Positions 46,526 to 56,500 of a stretch of DNA of 64,000 nt are shown here, in pieces. A program made the translations under genes and the position numbers. A model generated the notes under the pieces. That model saw nothing but the letters and a program-made list of their open reading frames with translations. It made no database searches and had not been told where the DNA came from. The stretch spans positions 1,092,527-1,156,526 of the forward strand of contig NZ_JH976537.1 in the NCBI RefSeq assembly GCF_000309385.1, written 5' to 3'. The first letter of the stretch is position 1. Each line of letters begins with the position of its first letter. This stretch comes from Nodosilinea nodulosa PCC 7104 (lineage in GTDB: Bacteria > Cyanobacteriota > Cyanobacteriia > Phormidesmidales > Phormidesmidaceae).

Positions 46526-46780
46526 TCAGTCTTTTGCCTGCCGATACCGAATCGGTCCTTTAGCGCTTTGGGGATTCACTACCCGCCCCTTCTGAGTCAC
46601 AGCAATGCAGCCTTCAGCTGCCAGCGCTATCCCGGCCTCGCGCACGGCGGGCATGAGGTCCTGCCAGGCCTGAGCGCTGAGCGCGCGGGCCACCTCAGAG
46701 GGGCAAATGGTTTTATCGGGACCGCGCTGGGCGACCAGAGAAAGCAGGGTAGCGCGAATGGTATCGGCAGAAACGGTCAT
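46526..46780 (-). CDS. DUF3253 protein
   Basis: 84 aa from ATG 46780 (MTVSADTIRATLLSLVAQRG). Short conserved family with winged-helix-like pattern: TICPSEVARALSAQAWQDLMPAVRE and the end GCIAVTQKGRVVNPQSAKGPIRYRQ. The longer frame to 46945 reads through the hydrolase gene and is rejected. Its ATG overlaps the stop of the upstream alpha/beta hydrolase by 4 nt (46777-46780), so they are translationally coupled. Function unknown. Confidence 0.88.
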   Translation of the reverse strand: MTVSADTIRATLLSLVAQRGPDKTICPSEVARALSAQAWQDLMPAVREAGIALAAEGCIAVTQKGRVVNPQSAKGPIRYRQAKD

Positions 46781-47643
46781 GGTTCCAGGCCCAGAAACTC
46801 GGCCATTAAAGCATTGACCTGGTAGGGCTGCTCTTGCTGCACCCAGTGGCTGCACTGGGGAATGTAGCGCAGCCGTAGATTGCTGACGTAGGCTTCGGTG
46901 CCGAGGGTGAGCTCTTTGCCCAGGGCGGCGTCCTCTTCGCCCCAAATTAGCAGGGTCGGCACGTTGAGAATGCCCCAGGGCTGTGACCAGGAGCGACCCA
47001 AAGTCAGGGCGCGGTAGTAGTTGACCATGGCGGTGAGGGCACCGGGCTTGGCGGCGGAGTCTTTGTAGGCCCGCAGGTCGGCGTCGCTAAAGGCCGTTTT
47101 GTCGATCGCCATGCCCCGCAGCATTTGCTCGATCGCCCAGTAGTCCCCGGCTTGCAGCAGCAGCTCGGGCAGCAGCGGCAGCTGAAACGCACCCACATAC
47201 CAGCTCTTCAGCAGCTGCTGAGGGGTACGCAGGCCCTCAGCAAATTTAGCCGGGTGGGGCATGTTCATCACGACCAGCGATCGGAGCAACTCGGGATGGG
47301 CATAGGCAAAGGCCCAGGCGATCGCGCCGCCCCAGTCGTGACCGACTAGCACCATCTGCTCGTGTCCCAGGGCCACCATCGCCCCCCGCACGTCTTCCAC
47401 CAACACCTCCAGGCGGTAGGCTTCGATGCCCTCGGGTTTGTCGCTGTCGTTGTAGCCCCGCAGATCGAGCGCCACGCAGGTATAGTGAGCGGCAAAGGAG
47501 TTGAGCTGGTGCCGCCAGGAGTACCAAAACTCTGGAAAGCCGTGCAGAAACAGCATTAGCGGCCCCTGCCCCTGGCGAACGTAGTGCAGTCGCACGCCGT
47601 TGGTGTTTAAAAATCCGTGCTGTGGACTGACCGCTGCCGCCAT
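46777..47643 (-). CDS. alpha/beta hydrolase, epoxide-hydrolase-like
   Basis: 288 aa. Signature HGFPEFWYSWRHQ (oxyanion-hole HGxP), DLRGYNDSDKPEG, nucleophile elbow VLVGHDWGGAIAW (Asp nucleophile, as in epoxide hydrolases and dehalogenases rather than Ser), and catalytic His in CSHWVQQEQP; LIWGEEDAALG supplies the acid region. A cap domain covers about residues 135-215. Soluble. It overlaps the DUF3253 gene by 4 nt, so both probably form one transcript. Substrate not readable. Confidence 0.93.
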   Translation of the reverse strand: MAAAVSPQHGFLNTNGVRLHYVRQGQGPLMLFLHGFPEFWYSWRHQLNSFAAHYTCVALDLRGYNDSDKPEGIEAYRLEVLVEDVRGAMVALGHEQMVLVGHDWGGAIAWAFAYAHPELLRSLVVMNMPHPAKFAEGLRTPQQLLKSWYVGAFQLPLLPELLLQAGDYWAIEQMLRGMAIDKTAFSDADLRAYKDSAAKPGALTAMVNYYRALTLGRSWSQPWGILNVPTLLIWGEEDAALGKELTLGTEAYVSNLRLRYIPQCSHWVQQEQPYQVNALMAEFLGLEP

Positions 47644-48040
47644 GAGTACACCTAGATTTACCCTCCCCTAAACTATAGCGACCCCTCCCGGGGAGGGGCT
47701 GAGGGGAGCCGAGCAGGGGCAAAGCCTCAGTTTCGTTAACCTTTGTGGACAAGTATTTAATCTGGGCACAAAAAAACCTGATCCCAATCCTCAGGTTCTG
47801 TAAGAGGTAAAGAGTAATAAGCGTTTGGTGTTGGCTTGGCTGCCGAAACAATACCTGCATGGGCTACGGCCTAAAGTCGCTTATTCAACGGCCAGACCTG
47901 GTAGGGGCTGCCTGGCTTGCGAGGGCTCATGTTTATCTGCTGACCCGGATGGGCTCATAGATAGCTCATAGATAACCGTCGCAATCTGGAATGGCCTGTG
48001 GGTTTTGGCCCTCGTCACGTTCCTTGCGACTGTTCCTGAA
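47644..48040. other. divergent gene-free stretch; possible small RNA
   Basis: Between the hydrolase (minus) and the first paralog (plus). The terminator is at 47766-47798. An 11-bp direct repeat GCTCATAGATA occurs twice in tandem at 47953-47974. A minus-strand RNA of about 150-200 nt starting near 47950-48000 would end at that terminator (inference). A minus-strand 71-codon frame here does not look like protein. Confidence 0.4.
47766..47798 (-). terminator. minus-strand terminator upstream of the hydrolase gene
   Basis: On the minus strand: AACCTGA, loop, TCAGGTT, then TTTTT. It lies before, not after, a minus-strand gene, so an additional minus-strand transcript or an attenuated leader must end here. 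Confidence 0.7.
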
Positions 48041-48895
48041 ATGACTTCACTAGACGATATTACGCTGCTGCAATGGTTTGTTTCGGGGGATGCCACCCTG
48101 GAGGCAAATCAGTCCCTTCGCATTCAGCCGGCCAACAGCCTGCGTCAGCTCCTGGGCCGCAAGGGCCTGCTGCTGGCCACGGCCTACGATGCGGCTATGC
48201 CACCCCGCATTGAGGTGCGCCGCAACACAGACTACGCCGACCTGCTGCATCAAATTCTGATTGACCACCACTTTGTGCCCATGGGCCAGGGCCTGGGCAG
48301 CCACGTCCTCTGCTACGCCCACTATCCCATCCCCGAAGGCTACCGGATCGTCTACGGTCAGGCCCGGCAGCTGTGGAAGCTGTGGTGGACTCACCCCAGC
48401 CATTTGCGAGATCGCCACCTACAGCTCGACTTGTTTGTGTTGGTCAAAGCCCAGTGGTACCCCGTGCGCGAGATCGCCATCAACAGCGGCACCCTCTACG
48501 TCGAGACCCTGCGCGGAGAGACCGTCCACCACGGCGATGACATGATGGTGTGGCTCGAAAAAGACCTGTGTGAAGAAAGCGACAAAACCTGTTTTTGGGC
48601 GCCGCCGCCGGCTCAGCCAGCCCCCGCCCCCGCTGCGGCGATGCCGTCGGCTAGCGCGCCCCTGCCATCGCTGCGGTCTGCCGGTGCCCGCACATCCCTG
48701 GCGCACTATCCCCCCCCGGCCCCCGGCTCTTCAACGGCGGTAGACCCCACCCTGGCCCCGGTGGTTTACGCCCTCAACGGCAAGGTCTACGTGCAGACCG
48801 CCGTTGGGGTTGTAATTGTCGAAGGTGACAACCTCAAGGCTTACGGTGCGGCCTCTCAGCCAGCGATCGCAACCGTTAGGCAGCTTTCTAGCTAA
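48041..48895 (+). CDS. unrecognised protein, tandem paralog 1
   Basis: 284 aa from ATG 48041 (MTSLDDITLLQWFVSG), aligned with the start of the paralog at 49282. No family recognised. Residues 1 to about 185 are a conserved globular domain (ATLEANQSLRIQPANSLRQL, LLATAYDAAMPPRIEVRR, RHLQLDLFVLVKAQWYPVRE, GDDMMVWLEKD). About 185-240 is a Pro/Ala-rich linker (APPPAQPAPAPAAAMPSAS). The C-terminal block is VVYALNGKVYVQTAVGVVIV then EGDNLKAY. Acidic and soluble, without signal peptide or membrane segment. About 53 of the first 60 residues match paralog 2. Confidence 0.8.
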   Translation: MTSLDDITLLQWFVSGDATLEANQSLRIQPANSLRQLLGRKGLLLATAYDAAMPPRIEVRRNTDYADLLHQILIDHHFVPMGQGLGSHVLCYAHYPIPEGYRIVYGQARQLWKLWWTHPSHLRDRHLQLDLFVLVKAQWYPVREIAINSGTLYVETLRGETVHHGDDMMVWLEKDLCEESDKTCFWAPPPAQPAPAPAAAMPSASAPLPSLRSAGARTSLAHYPPPAPGSSTAVDPTLAPVVYALNGKVYVQTAVGVVIVEGDNLKAYGAASQPAIATVRQLSS

Positions 48896-49281
48896 AGAAT
48901 CTGGGTGGTTGTCCCACGAAATTTTCCCCGGCGGGCCAGACTTGGGCTAGAAGCTGATGGCCATTTCAGCTACAGGTCAACTCTGGCAGGGGTGGATACG
49001 GCAGCCTTTCACCGCACATAGCCCGGAAACTGTATAAGAATTTACAGAATCTTGTTGGTACTACAGGGAAATTATCCGGTTTTCCCCAAAGAGTTTTTCT
49101 AGCATGGAAGAGCGCTGATCTGTTGCGAGTTGACCAATCACCCGCACTGTCTCAGAGCCCATGGCTCCCCCACTGAACCCGATGGAATTGATCGGCCTGC
49201 GATGGTTGGACGCTTTGCAGCGATCGCGGCCACTAACCCAGGGGTTTAGCCTTTGTCACCTTCCCTGCGGCTGTATCTACC

Positions 49282-50175
49282 ATGACCACCCTCGATGATT
49301 TGACTCTGTTGCAGCTATTTGCTTCGGGAGATGCCACCCTAGAAGCAAATCAATCGCTTCGCGTTCAGCCCGCCAATAAACTGCGCCAGCTTCTGGGCCG
49401 CAAAGGTCTGCTGCTGGCCACCGCCTACGATGCCGCCACCCCTCCCCGCATTGAGGTGCGCCGCGACACCGACTACGCCGATGCGCTGCATCAGACGCTG
49501 CTCGATCACCACTTCATGCCCACCGGGCAGGGGGCCGATAGCCAGGTGCTGTGCTACACCTACTCGCCAATGCCGGCGGGCTACCACATGAACTACACCG
49601 AGGCCCGCCAGCTCTGGAAGCAGTGGTGGATACGCTTTAGCCGCCAGAGCAACCGCAATCTACAGCTCGATCTGCTGGTGCTGGCCCAAAACCAGTGGTA
49701 CCCCATCCGCGACATTGGCATCAGCAGCGGCACTCTCTACGTGGAGACCCTGCGGGGCGAGACCGCCCACCACGGCGACGACATGATAGTGTGGCTCGAA
49801 AAAGACTCCGCAGACGAGGCTGAACAGACGCGCCTGTGGGCACCCTCGGCGGCAGCGCCCGCCGCCCCAGCACCGCCAGCACCCCTGCCGCCAAAGCCCC
49901 TGCCGCCAGAGCCAGTGCCGGTAAGTACCCCAACTGCCGCCCCAGCCCAGAGGGTATGTGTTCAAGCCCCGCCGCCGCCCTGCCGCCCCCTCACTCCGCC
50001 GCTGGCTGGATCATCTGCTCCAGCCAACCCAGCTCTGGCCTCGGTAGTGTGCACTCGGGAAGGCAAGATCTACGTCAAGACTGCCGTGGGGGTCGTGGTG
50101 GTTGAGGGGAACGACTTAAGGGCCTACAGCCTCGCACCCCGCGCTGCGGCCGCGAGGATACGACAGCAAGTTTAG
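49282..50175 (+). CDS. unrecognised protein, tandem paralog 2
   Basis: 297 aa. Same order as paralog 1: MTTLDDLTLLQLFASGDATL, LLATAYDAATPPRIEVRR, a conserved domain with GDDMIVWLEKDS, a Pro-rich linker (PPAPLPPKPLPPEPVPVS), and a C-terminal CTREGKIYVKTAVGVVVVEG block. The 385-bp spacer from paralog 1 holds no other gene; upstream sequence is partly shared (TCAC.TTCC.TGCG.CTGT before the ATG in both). Its stop overlaps the convergent sixA stop by 4 nt. Function unknown. The linker is the least conserved part. Confidence 0.8.
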   Translation: MTTLDDLTLLQLFASGDATLEANQSLRVQPANKLRQLLGRKGLLLATAYDAATPPRIEVRRDTDYADALHQTLLDHHFMPTGQGADSQVLCYTYSPMPAGYHMNYTEARQLWKQWWIRFSRQSNRNLQLDLLVLAQNQWYPIRDIGISSGTLYVETLRGETAHHGDDMIVWLEKDSADEAEQTRLWAPSAAAPAAPAPPAPLPPKPLPPEPVPVSTPTAAPAQRVCVQAPPPPCRPLTPPLAGSSAPANPALASVVCTREGKIYVKTAVGVVVVEGNDLRAYSLAPRAAAARIRQQV

Positions 50176-50666
50176 ACAAACAGGCGGGGAGGCAGCAGCC
50201 ACAGCAGTACGCCTCGCCCGGCCTCGACCTTGGCCCAGGTGGTCACCTCAAACTCCAGGCAGGCCATTACCGCCGTCGGCATCTGCACAGCCCCGCCGCC
50301 CATAAAGTAGGTAATAGCATCAGACCAAGTGGGCTGGTGGCCGACCAGCATGACCGAGCTGTGCTGGTCAGGCACCTGGTAAATGACCTCTAGCACCTGC
50401 TTGACAGAGGCTTCGTAGAGGTCGTCGGTGATCTCGACGGGGCAAGACCAGCCCCCCGCCTCTGCGGCCAGCTCCAGGGTGGTGCGAGCCCGCACCGCTG
50501 ACGAGGTAATGGCGAGGTCGGGAACCTGGCCCGCCGCCGCCAGCAGCTTCCCCATGGTCTTGGCGGCGGTAATGCCGCGCTCAGCTACCGGGCGATCGCG
50601 ATCGCGCCCATAGCCAGCCTCCCAGTCTGATTTTCCGTGGCGAAAGAGAATGAGTCGTTTGGTCAT
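50172..50666 (-). CDS. sixA: phosphohistidine phosphatase SixA
   Basis: 164 aa histidine phosphatase (phosphoglycerate-mutase-like fold). Catalytic RHG: LILFRHGKSDWEA (His near residue 10); second Arg in TSSAVRARTTLELAA; second His in VMLVGHQPTWSDAITYF. These match SixA, which removes phosphate from HPt or PTS-like phospho-His proteins. Length is typical. It is convergent with paralog 2 and the stops overlap. The target in this organism is not known. Confidence 0.92.
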   Translation of the reverse strand: MTKRLILFRHGKSDWEAGYGRDRDRPVAERGITAAKTMGKLLAAAGQVPDLAITSSAVRARTTLELAAEAGGWSCPVEITDDLYEASVKQVLEVIYQVPDQHSSVMLVGHQPTWSDAITYFMGGGAVQMPTAVMACLEFEVTTWAKVEAGRGVLLWLLPPRLFV

Positions 50667-50793
50667 AGTCGTGGCTAGGTGGTGGCTCCAGGGCAGTTGC
50701 CCTTGCCCACCTTAGGAGATTTATAAGGATACAATCAACGGCGTGGCCGATCTTCCTCTAGCGGTGGGATGCTCTGGCCGCAGAGGCACCGCG

Positions 50794-52947
50794 CTAGCTC
50801 GCGGCCCGCATGGAGAGACTAATGCGCTTGAGTTTGGTGTCGACCTCCATTACCCGCACCGTTACCACCTGGCCTACCTTAACGATGTCGTTGGGGTCGC
50901 TGACAAAGCGATCGGCCAGCTGCGAAATGTGCACCAGCCCGTCCTGGTGTACCCCCACGTCCACAAAGGCGCCAAAATTGGTGACGTTGGTGATGCTGCC
51001 CTCCAGGGTCATGCCCGGTTTCAGATCGGTGATGTCGTTGATGCCCTCCTGAAAGCGGGCGTAGGTAAACTGCTCGCGGGGGTCGCGTCCGGGTTTTTCT
51101 AGCTCGCGCAGAATGTCGCGCAGGGTGAGTTCCCCGGCGGCGGCGGTGGTGTATTTTTTGATGTCGAGGCGCTGGAGGCGATCGGCGGCCTTAGAGATTT
51201 GGGTGAGGGGCAGGGCCAGATCGGCGGCGATCGCATCCACGATCCCGTAGCTCTCCGGGTGCACCGCCGTATTGTCGAGCGGGTTTTTGCCGCCTGGAAT
51301 GCGCAGAAACCCCGCCGCCTGCTCAAACGCCTTGGGTCCGAGCTTCTTGACCTTCAGCAGCTCTTTGCGCGATCGAAAGACCCCGTTAGCATTGCGAAAG
51401 TCTACGATGTTGCCCGCCACCACCGGGGTCAGGCCCGACACGTAGGTCAACAGCTCCCTGGAGGCCATGTTTAAATCGACCCCCACGTAGTTGACGCAGC
51501 TTTCGATCGTGTCGTCGAGCTTTTGCCTGAGGCGCTTTTGATCCACATCGTGCTGGTACTGGCCCACGCCAATCGACTTTGGGTCGATTTTCACCAGCTC
51601 CGCCAGGGGGTCTTGCAGGCGGCGGGCAATGCTGATCGCGCCCCGCACCGTCACATCCAGGTCGGGAAACTCCGCCGCCGCCACCTCGCTGGCCGAATAG
51701 ATCGACGCCCCTGACTCATTCACAAACACCTTGACCGGCGGACTGGTCAGGGTTTTGAGCACCTCCCCTACAAAGGCGTCGGTCTCGCGGCTGGCGGTGC
51801 CGTTGCCAATGGCAATCAGCTCGATCTTGTGCTTGCGAATCATCCCCGCCAGGGTGTCCGCCGCCTGCTGCCGCTGCCGGGCCGACTGGTGGGGAAATAC
51901 CGCCTGGTACTCCAAAAACTTGCCGGTGCCATCCACCGCCGCCACCTTGCAGCCGGTGCGAAAGCCGGGGTCAACTCCCAGGGTGGGCTTCATGCCCGCC
52001 GGGGGCGACAGCAAAAGGTTTTTCAGATTGGCCTCAAAGGTTTGGATCGAGACATCATCGGCCCAGGCCTTTTTCTCGGCCATCACCTCGCTGGTCAGCG
52101 AGGGTTTCATCAGGCGGCTGTAGGCATCCTGAAGCAGGCGGCGGTAAAACTGGCGAATTTCCGGCACGGGCGTTTTTACCACCCGCTTTTCGAGGGTTTG
52201 CAGAATCGGGTCTGGCTCCGTCTCCAGCCCCACTTTGAGAATGCCCTCGCGATCGCCCCGCAGCAGCGCCAGCAGGTTGTGGGATGCGATTGCCCGCACC
52301 GGCACCTGGTAAGCCCGGTACATCTCGTACTTGGTGGTGCCTTCGGGGTAGTCTTTTTTGATGCTGGCGGTGAACTGGCCGTGGTTGAGCAGGCGATCGC
52401 GCACGTACCGCCGCAGATCCGCCCGCTCCGCCACCTGCTCCGCCAAAATATCCGCCGCCCCCTGGAGGGCATCTTCGACGGTCTCGACTCCCAGATCAGA
52501 ATTGACGAAGGCTTGAGCAGCCTGCCGCAAATCTCCCCGTCTGCCCGACTGGTTTAGGGCCTCAATCTGCTGAGCCAGGGGCTCCAGCCCCTTTTCTTTA
52601 GCCATGGTGGCACGGGTACGGCGCTTGGGGCGGTAGGGCAGGTAGAGATCCTCCAGCTCCGTCTTTTGCTGACAGGCGAGAATAGCCGTCTTTAAGGATT
52701 CGGTCAGCTTGCCCTGGGACTGGATCTCGGCCAATATCGCCTGCCGCCGCTCCTCCAGATCGGTTAGATACTGGTGCCGTTCGGCAATTTGCCGCAGCTG
52801 CACCTCGTCTAAATCGCCGGTACGCTCTTTGCGATAGCGGGCCACAAAAGGCACCGTTGCCCCCTCGGCAAACAGCTCTAGCGTGGCCTTTACCTGGGCC
52901 GGGCGAATATCGAGTTCGGCGGCAATGATAGTGGCAGGGGTGGTCAT
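50794..52947 (-). CDS. tex: Tex-family S1 RNA-binding transcription accessory protein
   Basis: 717 aa from ATG 52947 (MTTPATIIAAELDIRPAQVKATL); the frame to 53058 adds nonfamily residues. Domain order as in Tex: N-terminal HTH-like (FVARYRKERTGDLDEVQLRQI), YqgF/RNase-H-like core (GVDPGFRTGCKVAAVD), HhH helices (YVSGLTPVVAGNIVDFRNAN, FRSRKELLKVKKLGPKAFEQ), C-terminal S1 domain (LEGSITNVTNFGAFVDVGVH, DGLVHISQLADRFVSDPND). Cytoplasmic and RNA-associated. It is followed at its start by the coiled-coil protein gene, with 11 nt between them on the same strand. Confidence 0.95.
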   Translation of the reverse strand: MTTPATIIAAELDIRPAQVKATLELFAEGATVPFVARYRKERTGDLDEVQLRQIAERHQYLTDLEERRQAILAEIQSQGKLTESLKTAILACQQKTELEDLYLPYRPKRRTRATMAKEKGLEPLAQQIEALNQSGRRGDLRQAAQAFVNSDLGVETVEDALQGAADILAEQVAERADLRRYVRDRLLNHGQFTASIKKDYPEGTTKYEMYRAYQVPVRAIASHNLLALLRGDREGILKVGLETEPDPILQTLEKRVVKTPVPEIRQFYRRLLQDAYSRLMKPSLTSEVMAEKKAWADDVSIQTFEANLKNLLLSPPAGMKPTLGVDPGFRTGCKVAAVDGTGKFLEYQAVFPHQSARQRQQAADTLAGMIRKHKIELIAIGNGTASRETDAFVGEVLKTLTSPPVKVFVNESGASIYSASEVAAAEFPDLDVTVRGAISIARRLQDPLAELVKIDPKSIGVGQYQHDVDQKRLRQKLDDTIESCVNYVGVDLNMASRELLTYVSGLTPVVAGNIVDFRNANGVFRSRKELLKVKKLGPKAFEQAAGFLRIPGGKNPLDNTAVHPESYGIVDAIAADLALPLTQISKAADRLQRLDIKKYTTAAAGELTLRDILRELEKPGRDPREQFTYARFQEGINDITDLKPGMTLEGSITNVTNFGAFVDVGVHQDGLVHISQLADRFVSDPNDIVKVGQVVTVRVMEVDTKLKRISLSMRAAS

Positions 52948-52958
52948 AAAAAGCTGCT

Positions 52959-53432
52959 TTACTCTCCGTACTCCTGCAAGAATAGGAGAAAATCCTCTAG
53001 GGCTGCTCGGGTCGACTCGCCAGGGGCAAGTTGATGCCGTGTTTGGAGAACGATCCATCGATTTTGGATTGCAGCTCTGCGAGTCGCTCGTTCTCGCTCC
53101 TCAAGTCCTTGCCGTTCTTCCTCAGCTCTTCGTTGCTCTTCCTCAGCTCTTCGTTGCTCTTCCTCAGCTCTTCGTTGCTCTTCCTCAGCCTGGCGGTCTG
53201 TTTCTCGATTTCGACGGTTCCACTCAACGCCGAAATTAGCCAGTGCAGCCAGGAGGGCTGCCACAGTGAGTCGGTTACTCCAGATTCTGGGCTGGCTAAT
53301 GAGTTCGAGGAATCGGAAATCTTGTTCGCCATAAAAACGCAGAAATACCACAGCGATAGTCAACATTGTCAGCCCGGTGGCGGGCAGCAGGGTCAAAAAA
53401 TTAAGCCAGATCTGACGACTGAGTAATTCCAT
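52959..53432 (-). CDS. small membrane coiled-coil protein with 21-bp tandem repeat
   Basis: 157 aa. Two hydrophobic helices (IWLNFLTLLPATGLTMLTIAVVFL and RLTVAALLAALANFGVEW, residues about 8-33 and 53-72), then a charged helix built on a heptad RRAEEEQ repeated three times from near residue 85, ending at LEDFLLFLQEYGE. The repeat is an exact 21-bp unit in DNA. No family named; similar EEQRRAEE stretches occur in other cyanobacterial membrane proteins. It could be a bacterial scaffold or anchor. Overlapping frames on both strands are also open through the repeat, but only this one has two clean membrane helices. Tex follows 11 nt downstream. Confidence 0.7.
   Translation of the reverse strand: MELLSRQIWLNFLTLLPATGLTMLTIAVVFLRFYGEQDFRFLELISQPRIWSNRLTVAALLAALANFGVEWNRRNRETDRQAEEEQRRAEEEQRRAEEEQRRAEEERQGLEERERATRRAAIQNRWIVLQTRHQLAPGESTRAALEDFLLFLQEYGE
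53113..53187. repeat. 21-bp tandem repeat inside the coiled-coil gene
   Basis: About 3.5 near-identical units of the form CTCTTCGTTGCTCTTCCTCAG in direct array. All frames are open through it. It encodes RRAEEEQ in the assigned gene. Confidence 0.85.
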
Positions 53433-53536
53433 CCTAACCGATTGGCCCTAACTCCTATCCGACTGGCCTATCCAGCTTGCATCGGATAGAAGCCGTGAAA
53501 TTGCTTTTAGCAGTGTTCCCTTTGGCGGCAGCTTGC

Positions 53537-56500
53537 TCAGTAACTGACGATCGCGCCCAGAGATTTCAGCATCCGTTGTTCGGTATCCGACAGACCGGTG
53601 GCCCCGCGAATGTTGACGCCCTCGTAGGGGCGATCGGGCCGCAGGGTCTGCTGGCATAGGCCGGAGTCTAAAGCCCAGACGCGAATTTCGTCATCCTGGC
53701 TGGCGGTGACCAGGTGGGTGCGGCTGGGGCTGACAGAAACCTGCCAAATGTCCTGGCTGTGGCCCCGCAAAACGTGGGGACAATGGTTGGTCTCAACGGC
53801 CCACACTTCCACCTGGGCGGCCTCGCTGGTAATGGCCAGAATCTCCCCGGTGGGGCTGGTGGTCACTCCCTGTAGCCACTGCTCGGTTGGGTGTCGCCAC
53901 TGGCCCAGGGCAGGCTCCTGACTCGAAACGCCCGCCAAAATATCCGCCAGGCTCCACCAGCGCAGGGTGCCATCGTGGCTGGCGCTGGCCAATACCGCCC
54001 CATCCAAACTCACCGCCAGCCCATGCACCTGGCCCTGGTGCCCGCTCAGAATGCGCGGCTCAGGCCCCTGATTCTCTGGGGAGACTTCACCAACGCGGCT
54101 GTGCAGCGGCCAGAGGCCAATGGTGCCATCCCGGGCGCCGACGATCAGCCATCGCCCATCGACACTGAAGGCCAGGGCCGATGGGCTATCGGGGGTGCCC
54201 TCTAAATCGCCGATGCAGCTGCCGGTGGTGATATTCCACAGAGAGATATGGCCCGCCAGGCTGGCGCTGGCTAACCATGGGCCAGCGGGGCTAAAGCTGA
54301 GCAGGGTGGCCGGGGCGGCGGTGGGCCAAACCCACTGGCTCTCGCCGCTGACCGCCGACCACAGGCGCAGGGTCTGATCGTCGGCGCTGCTGGCCAACCA
54401 CTGGCCATCGGCGCTCAGGGCTACAGTGCGCACCAAGCCACCGTGACCAACCAGGGTGCGAGGGCCGCTGGCGTAGGGGCTATCTGAACGGATCTGCCAC
54501 AGGCGCAGGTGGGTGTCATCGTGGCCGGTCAAGATGGTGCCGCTGCCATGGTCGGCGCTGGAGGCGGTGGCGGGGTCGGCACTAAAGGCCAAACACCCCA
54601 CCCGGTGCGCCTGACTGAGAAAGCTGCGCCAGCACTGGCCTCGCTTAGCACTCCAGAGCTTGATGGTGTAGTTGCTGCCGGTGACAAAGTAGCGGCTGTC
54701 GGCGCTAAAGGCCAGCGCCCACACCGGCGCCCCCAGCGAGGGCAGGGTGTAGCAGGCACGACGATCGGGAATATCCCAGACCGAAACGCTGAAGTTCTGG
54801 CGGCTGCACACCAGGTAGCGCCCGTCAGGGCTGATGGCCAGGGCCGGTAGCGCCTGCACCTCGGCGGGTAAAATCCAGCAAGGCAGCCCGGTTTCTAAAT
54901 TCCAAATAGTGAGGCAGTGATCGTCGTACCCCGCCGCAAAGGGAATGGCCGGGCAGGCAGGGGCGTTGGGGTCGGCCAAAAACCCAGCGGTGCGCAGGTT
55001 CGCCGTCGATCGCGCCTGGAAGTCTTTGAGCAGGGTGCGATCGCGCGTCTGCCACAGACAGGCCCGCTGATCGTCGCCGCCGCTGACCAGGCGATCGCCT
55101 GCGGCACTGTAGGCCAGACTGTGAATCGCCCCATAGTGGCTCTCTAGCCGCCCCTGGCAAAATCCCGAGGCAACCTCCCACAGGCACAGTCGTCCGCTGT
55201 CGTCGCCCGAGGCCAATTGGCCACCGTCGGGGCTAAAGGCCAGGGCGCCCACCGCTGCCTGGTGATCGTTGAGGATATCGGTTTGGTAGGTAGCCCCCAC
55301 TGGCCACAGCCAGATCTGCCCAGTCTCGGTGCCCACCGCCAGCAGATCGCCCTGGGGGCTAAAGGCCAGCGATCGCACCCCCTGGGACTGATCTTCGTCA
55401 AACATCCACTCCAGCTTGCCCCGCTTCAGGTCCCACAGCAGCAGGCGACCCTCGTGGTCGCCCGTGGCCAGGTAGCGGCGATGGGAGGGGGCAGAGGCCG
55501 GGCTAAAGGCCGCCACCGGGTCGCGGCCCAGGGCGGTGGCAAAGGCAGTATCGCTGAACTGGGCCTGGCTAAAGTCAGCGCCCTGCAGGCTCACCCGGCG
55601 CAGGTCTCCCTGCCAAATCGCCAGGTGGGAAAAGTTTACTCCGCTCAACCCCAGCCCCAGGTGCTGGCAGAGATGGATCAGATTGCTGGCTCCATAGCCG
55701 GGTCGATTGGCCAGGCTAGAGAGGGTTTTGAGCAGGCGATCGCCCTTGGCAGCCAGCAGCTCCTTGGTCGCGTAATGGCGTCTCAGCCCATCGGCCAAAG
55801 GGACTAGCACAACCGCCCGCTGTCGCTCCTGCACCACCTCGCGCGCCGTCATCGTCACCAGGGGCAACCGCTGGAGCCAGCCCAGGGACTCAGTCTCTAG
55901 CTCGGCCATGAGTTCCCCCCGCAGCCGCTCTAACACCATGCTCTGCACTATGGGCCTCAGGCTCAGCACGAGATCGCTGCCTTCGGTGGCGACGCCCACC
56001 ACCCAGCCGCGACCCAGCACCGACTGCACCACGGCGTCTTCGAGCGCTGGCTGTAGGGTGGCGAGCAGGTCGTCGCGGGTGATAGGCTCCTGGGCCAGAG
56101 CCAGCCCGTAGAGCAAGGCCCACTCCTCGGGTAGCAACCGCTCTAGGGCCTCGCTAAAGGTGCGCTGCACCACCATCGGCACCGCCAAATTGGGGGCCTG
56201 AAGCAGCGCCCTGGGCTGCCCCTGGTACAGGTCTCGCAGAATTGCCCCGACCCCCCTCAGCACCAGGGGGTAGCCGCCATAGCACTCTGCCAGCGCAGCC
56301 CAGTCCTCGGCACTGACGGTGGGGCTTCCGGATGTTTGCAGCAGGGGGCGCACCCCCTCGATCGCCAGGTCGCCCAGGGCACACTCCCTCACTCGCGGTC
56401 CCTGCACCTGGGAGAGGTCGGCAGGTTTTTCGCGGCTGACCCAGATCAGGCAGCTCTGGTGGCGACGCTCGGCCCCCTGGTGAAACAAGCGCTGCATCGC

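Noticed and set aside
47246-47860. 204-codon minus-strand frame
   Set aside because: Overlaps the alpha/beta hydrolase in another frame and contains the terminator upstream of it; it has no family pattern.
53113-53187. Possible CRISPR array
   Set aside because: Direct 21-bp units with no spacers, inside a coding region.
52883-53239. 118-codon plus-strand frame through the 21-bp repeat
   Set aside because: Open only because the repeat lacks stops in all frames; no plausible start region or family.
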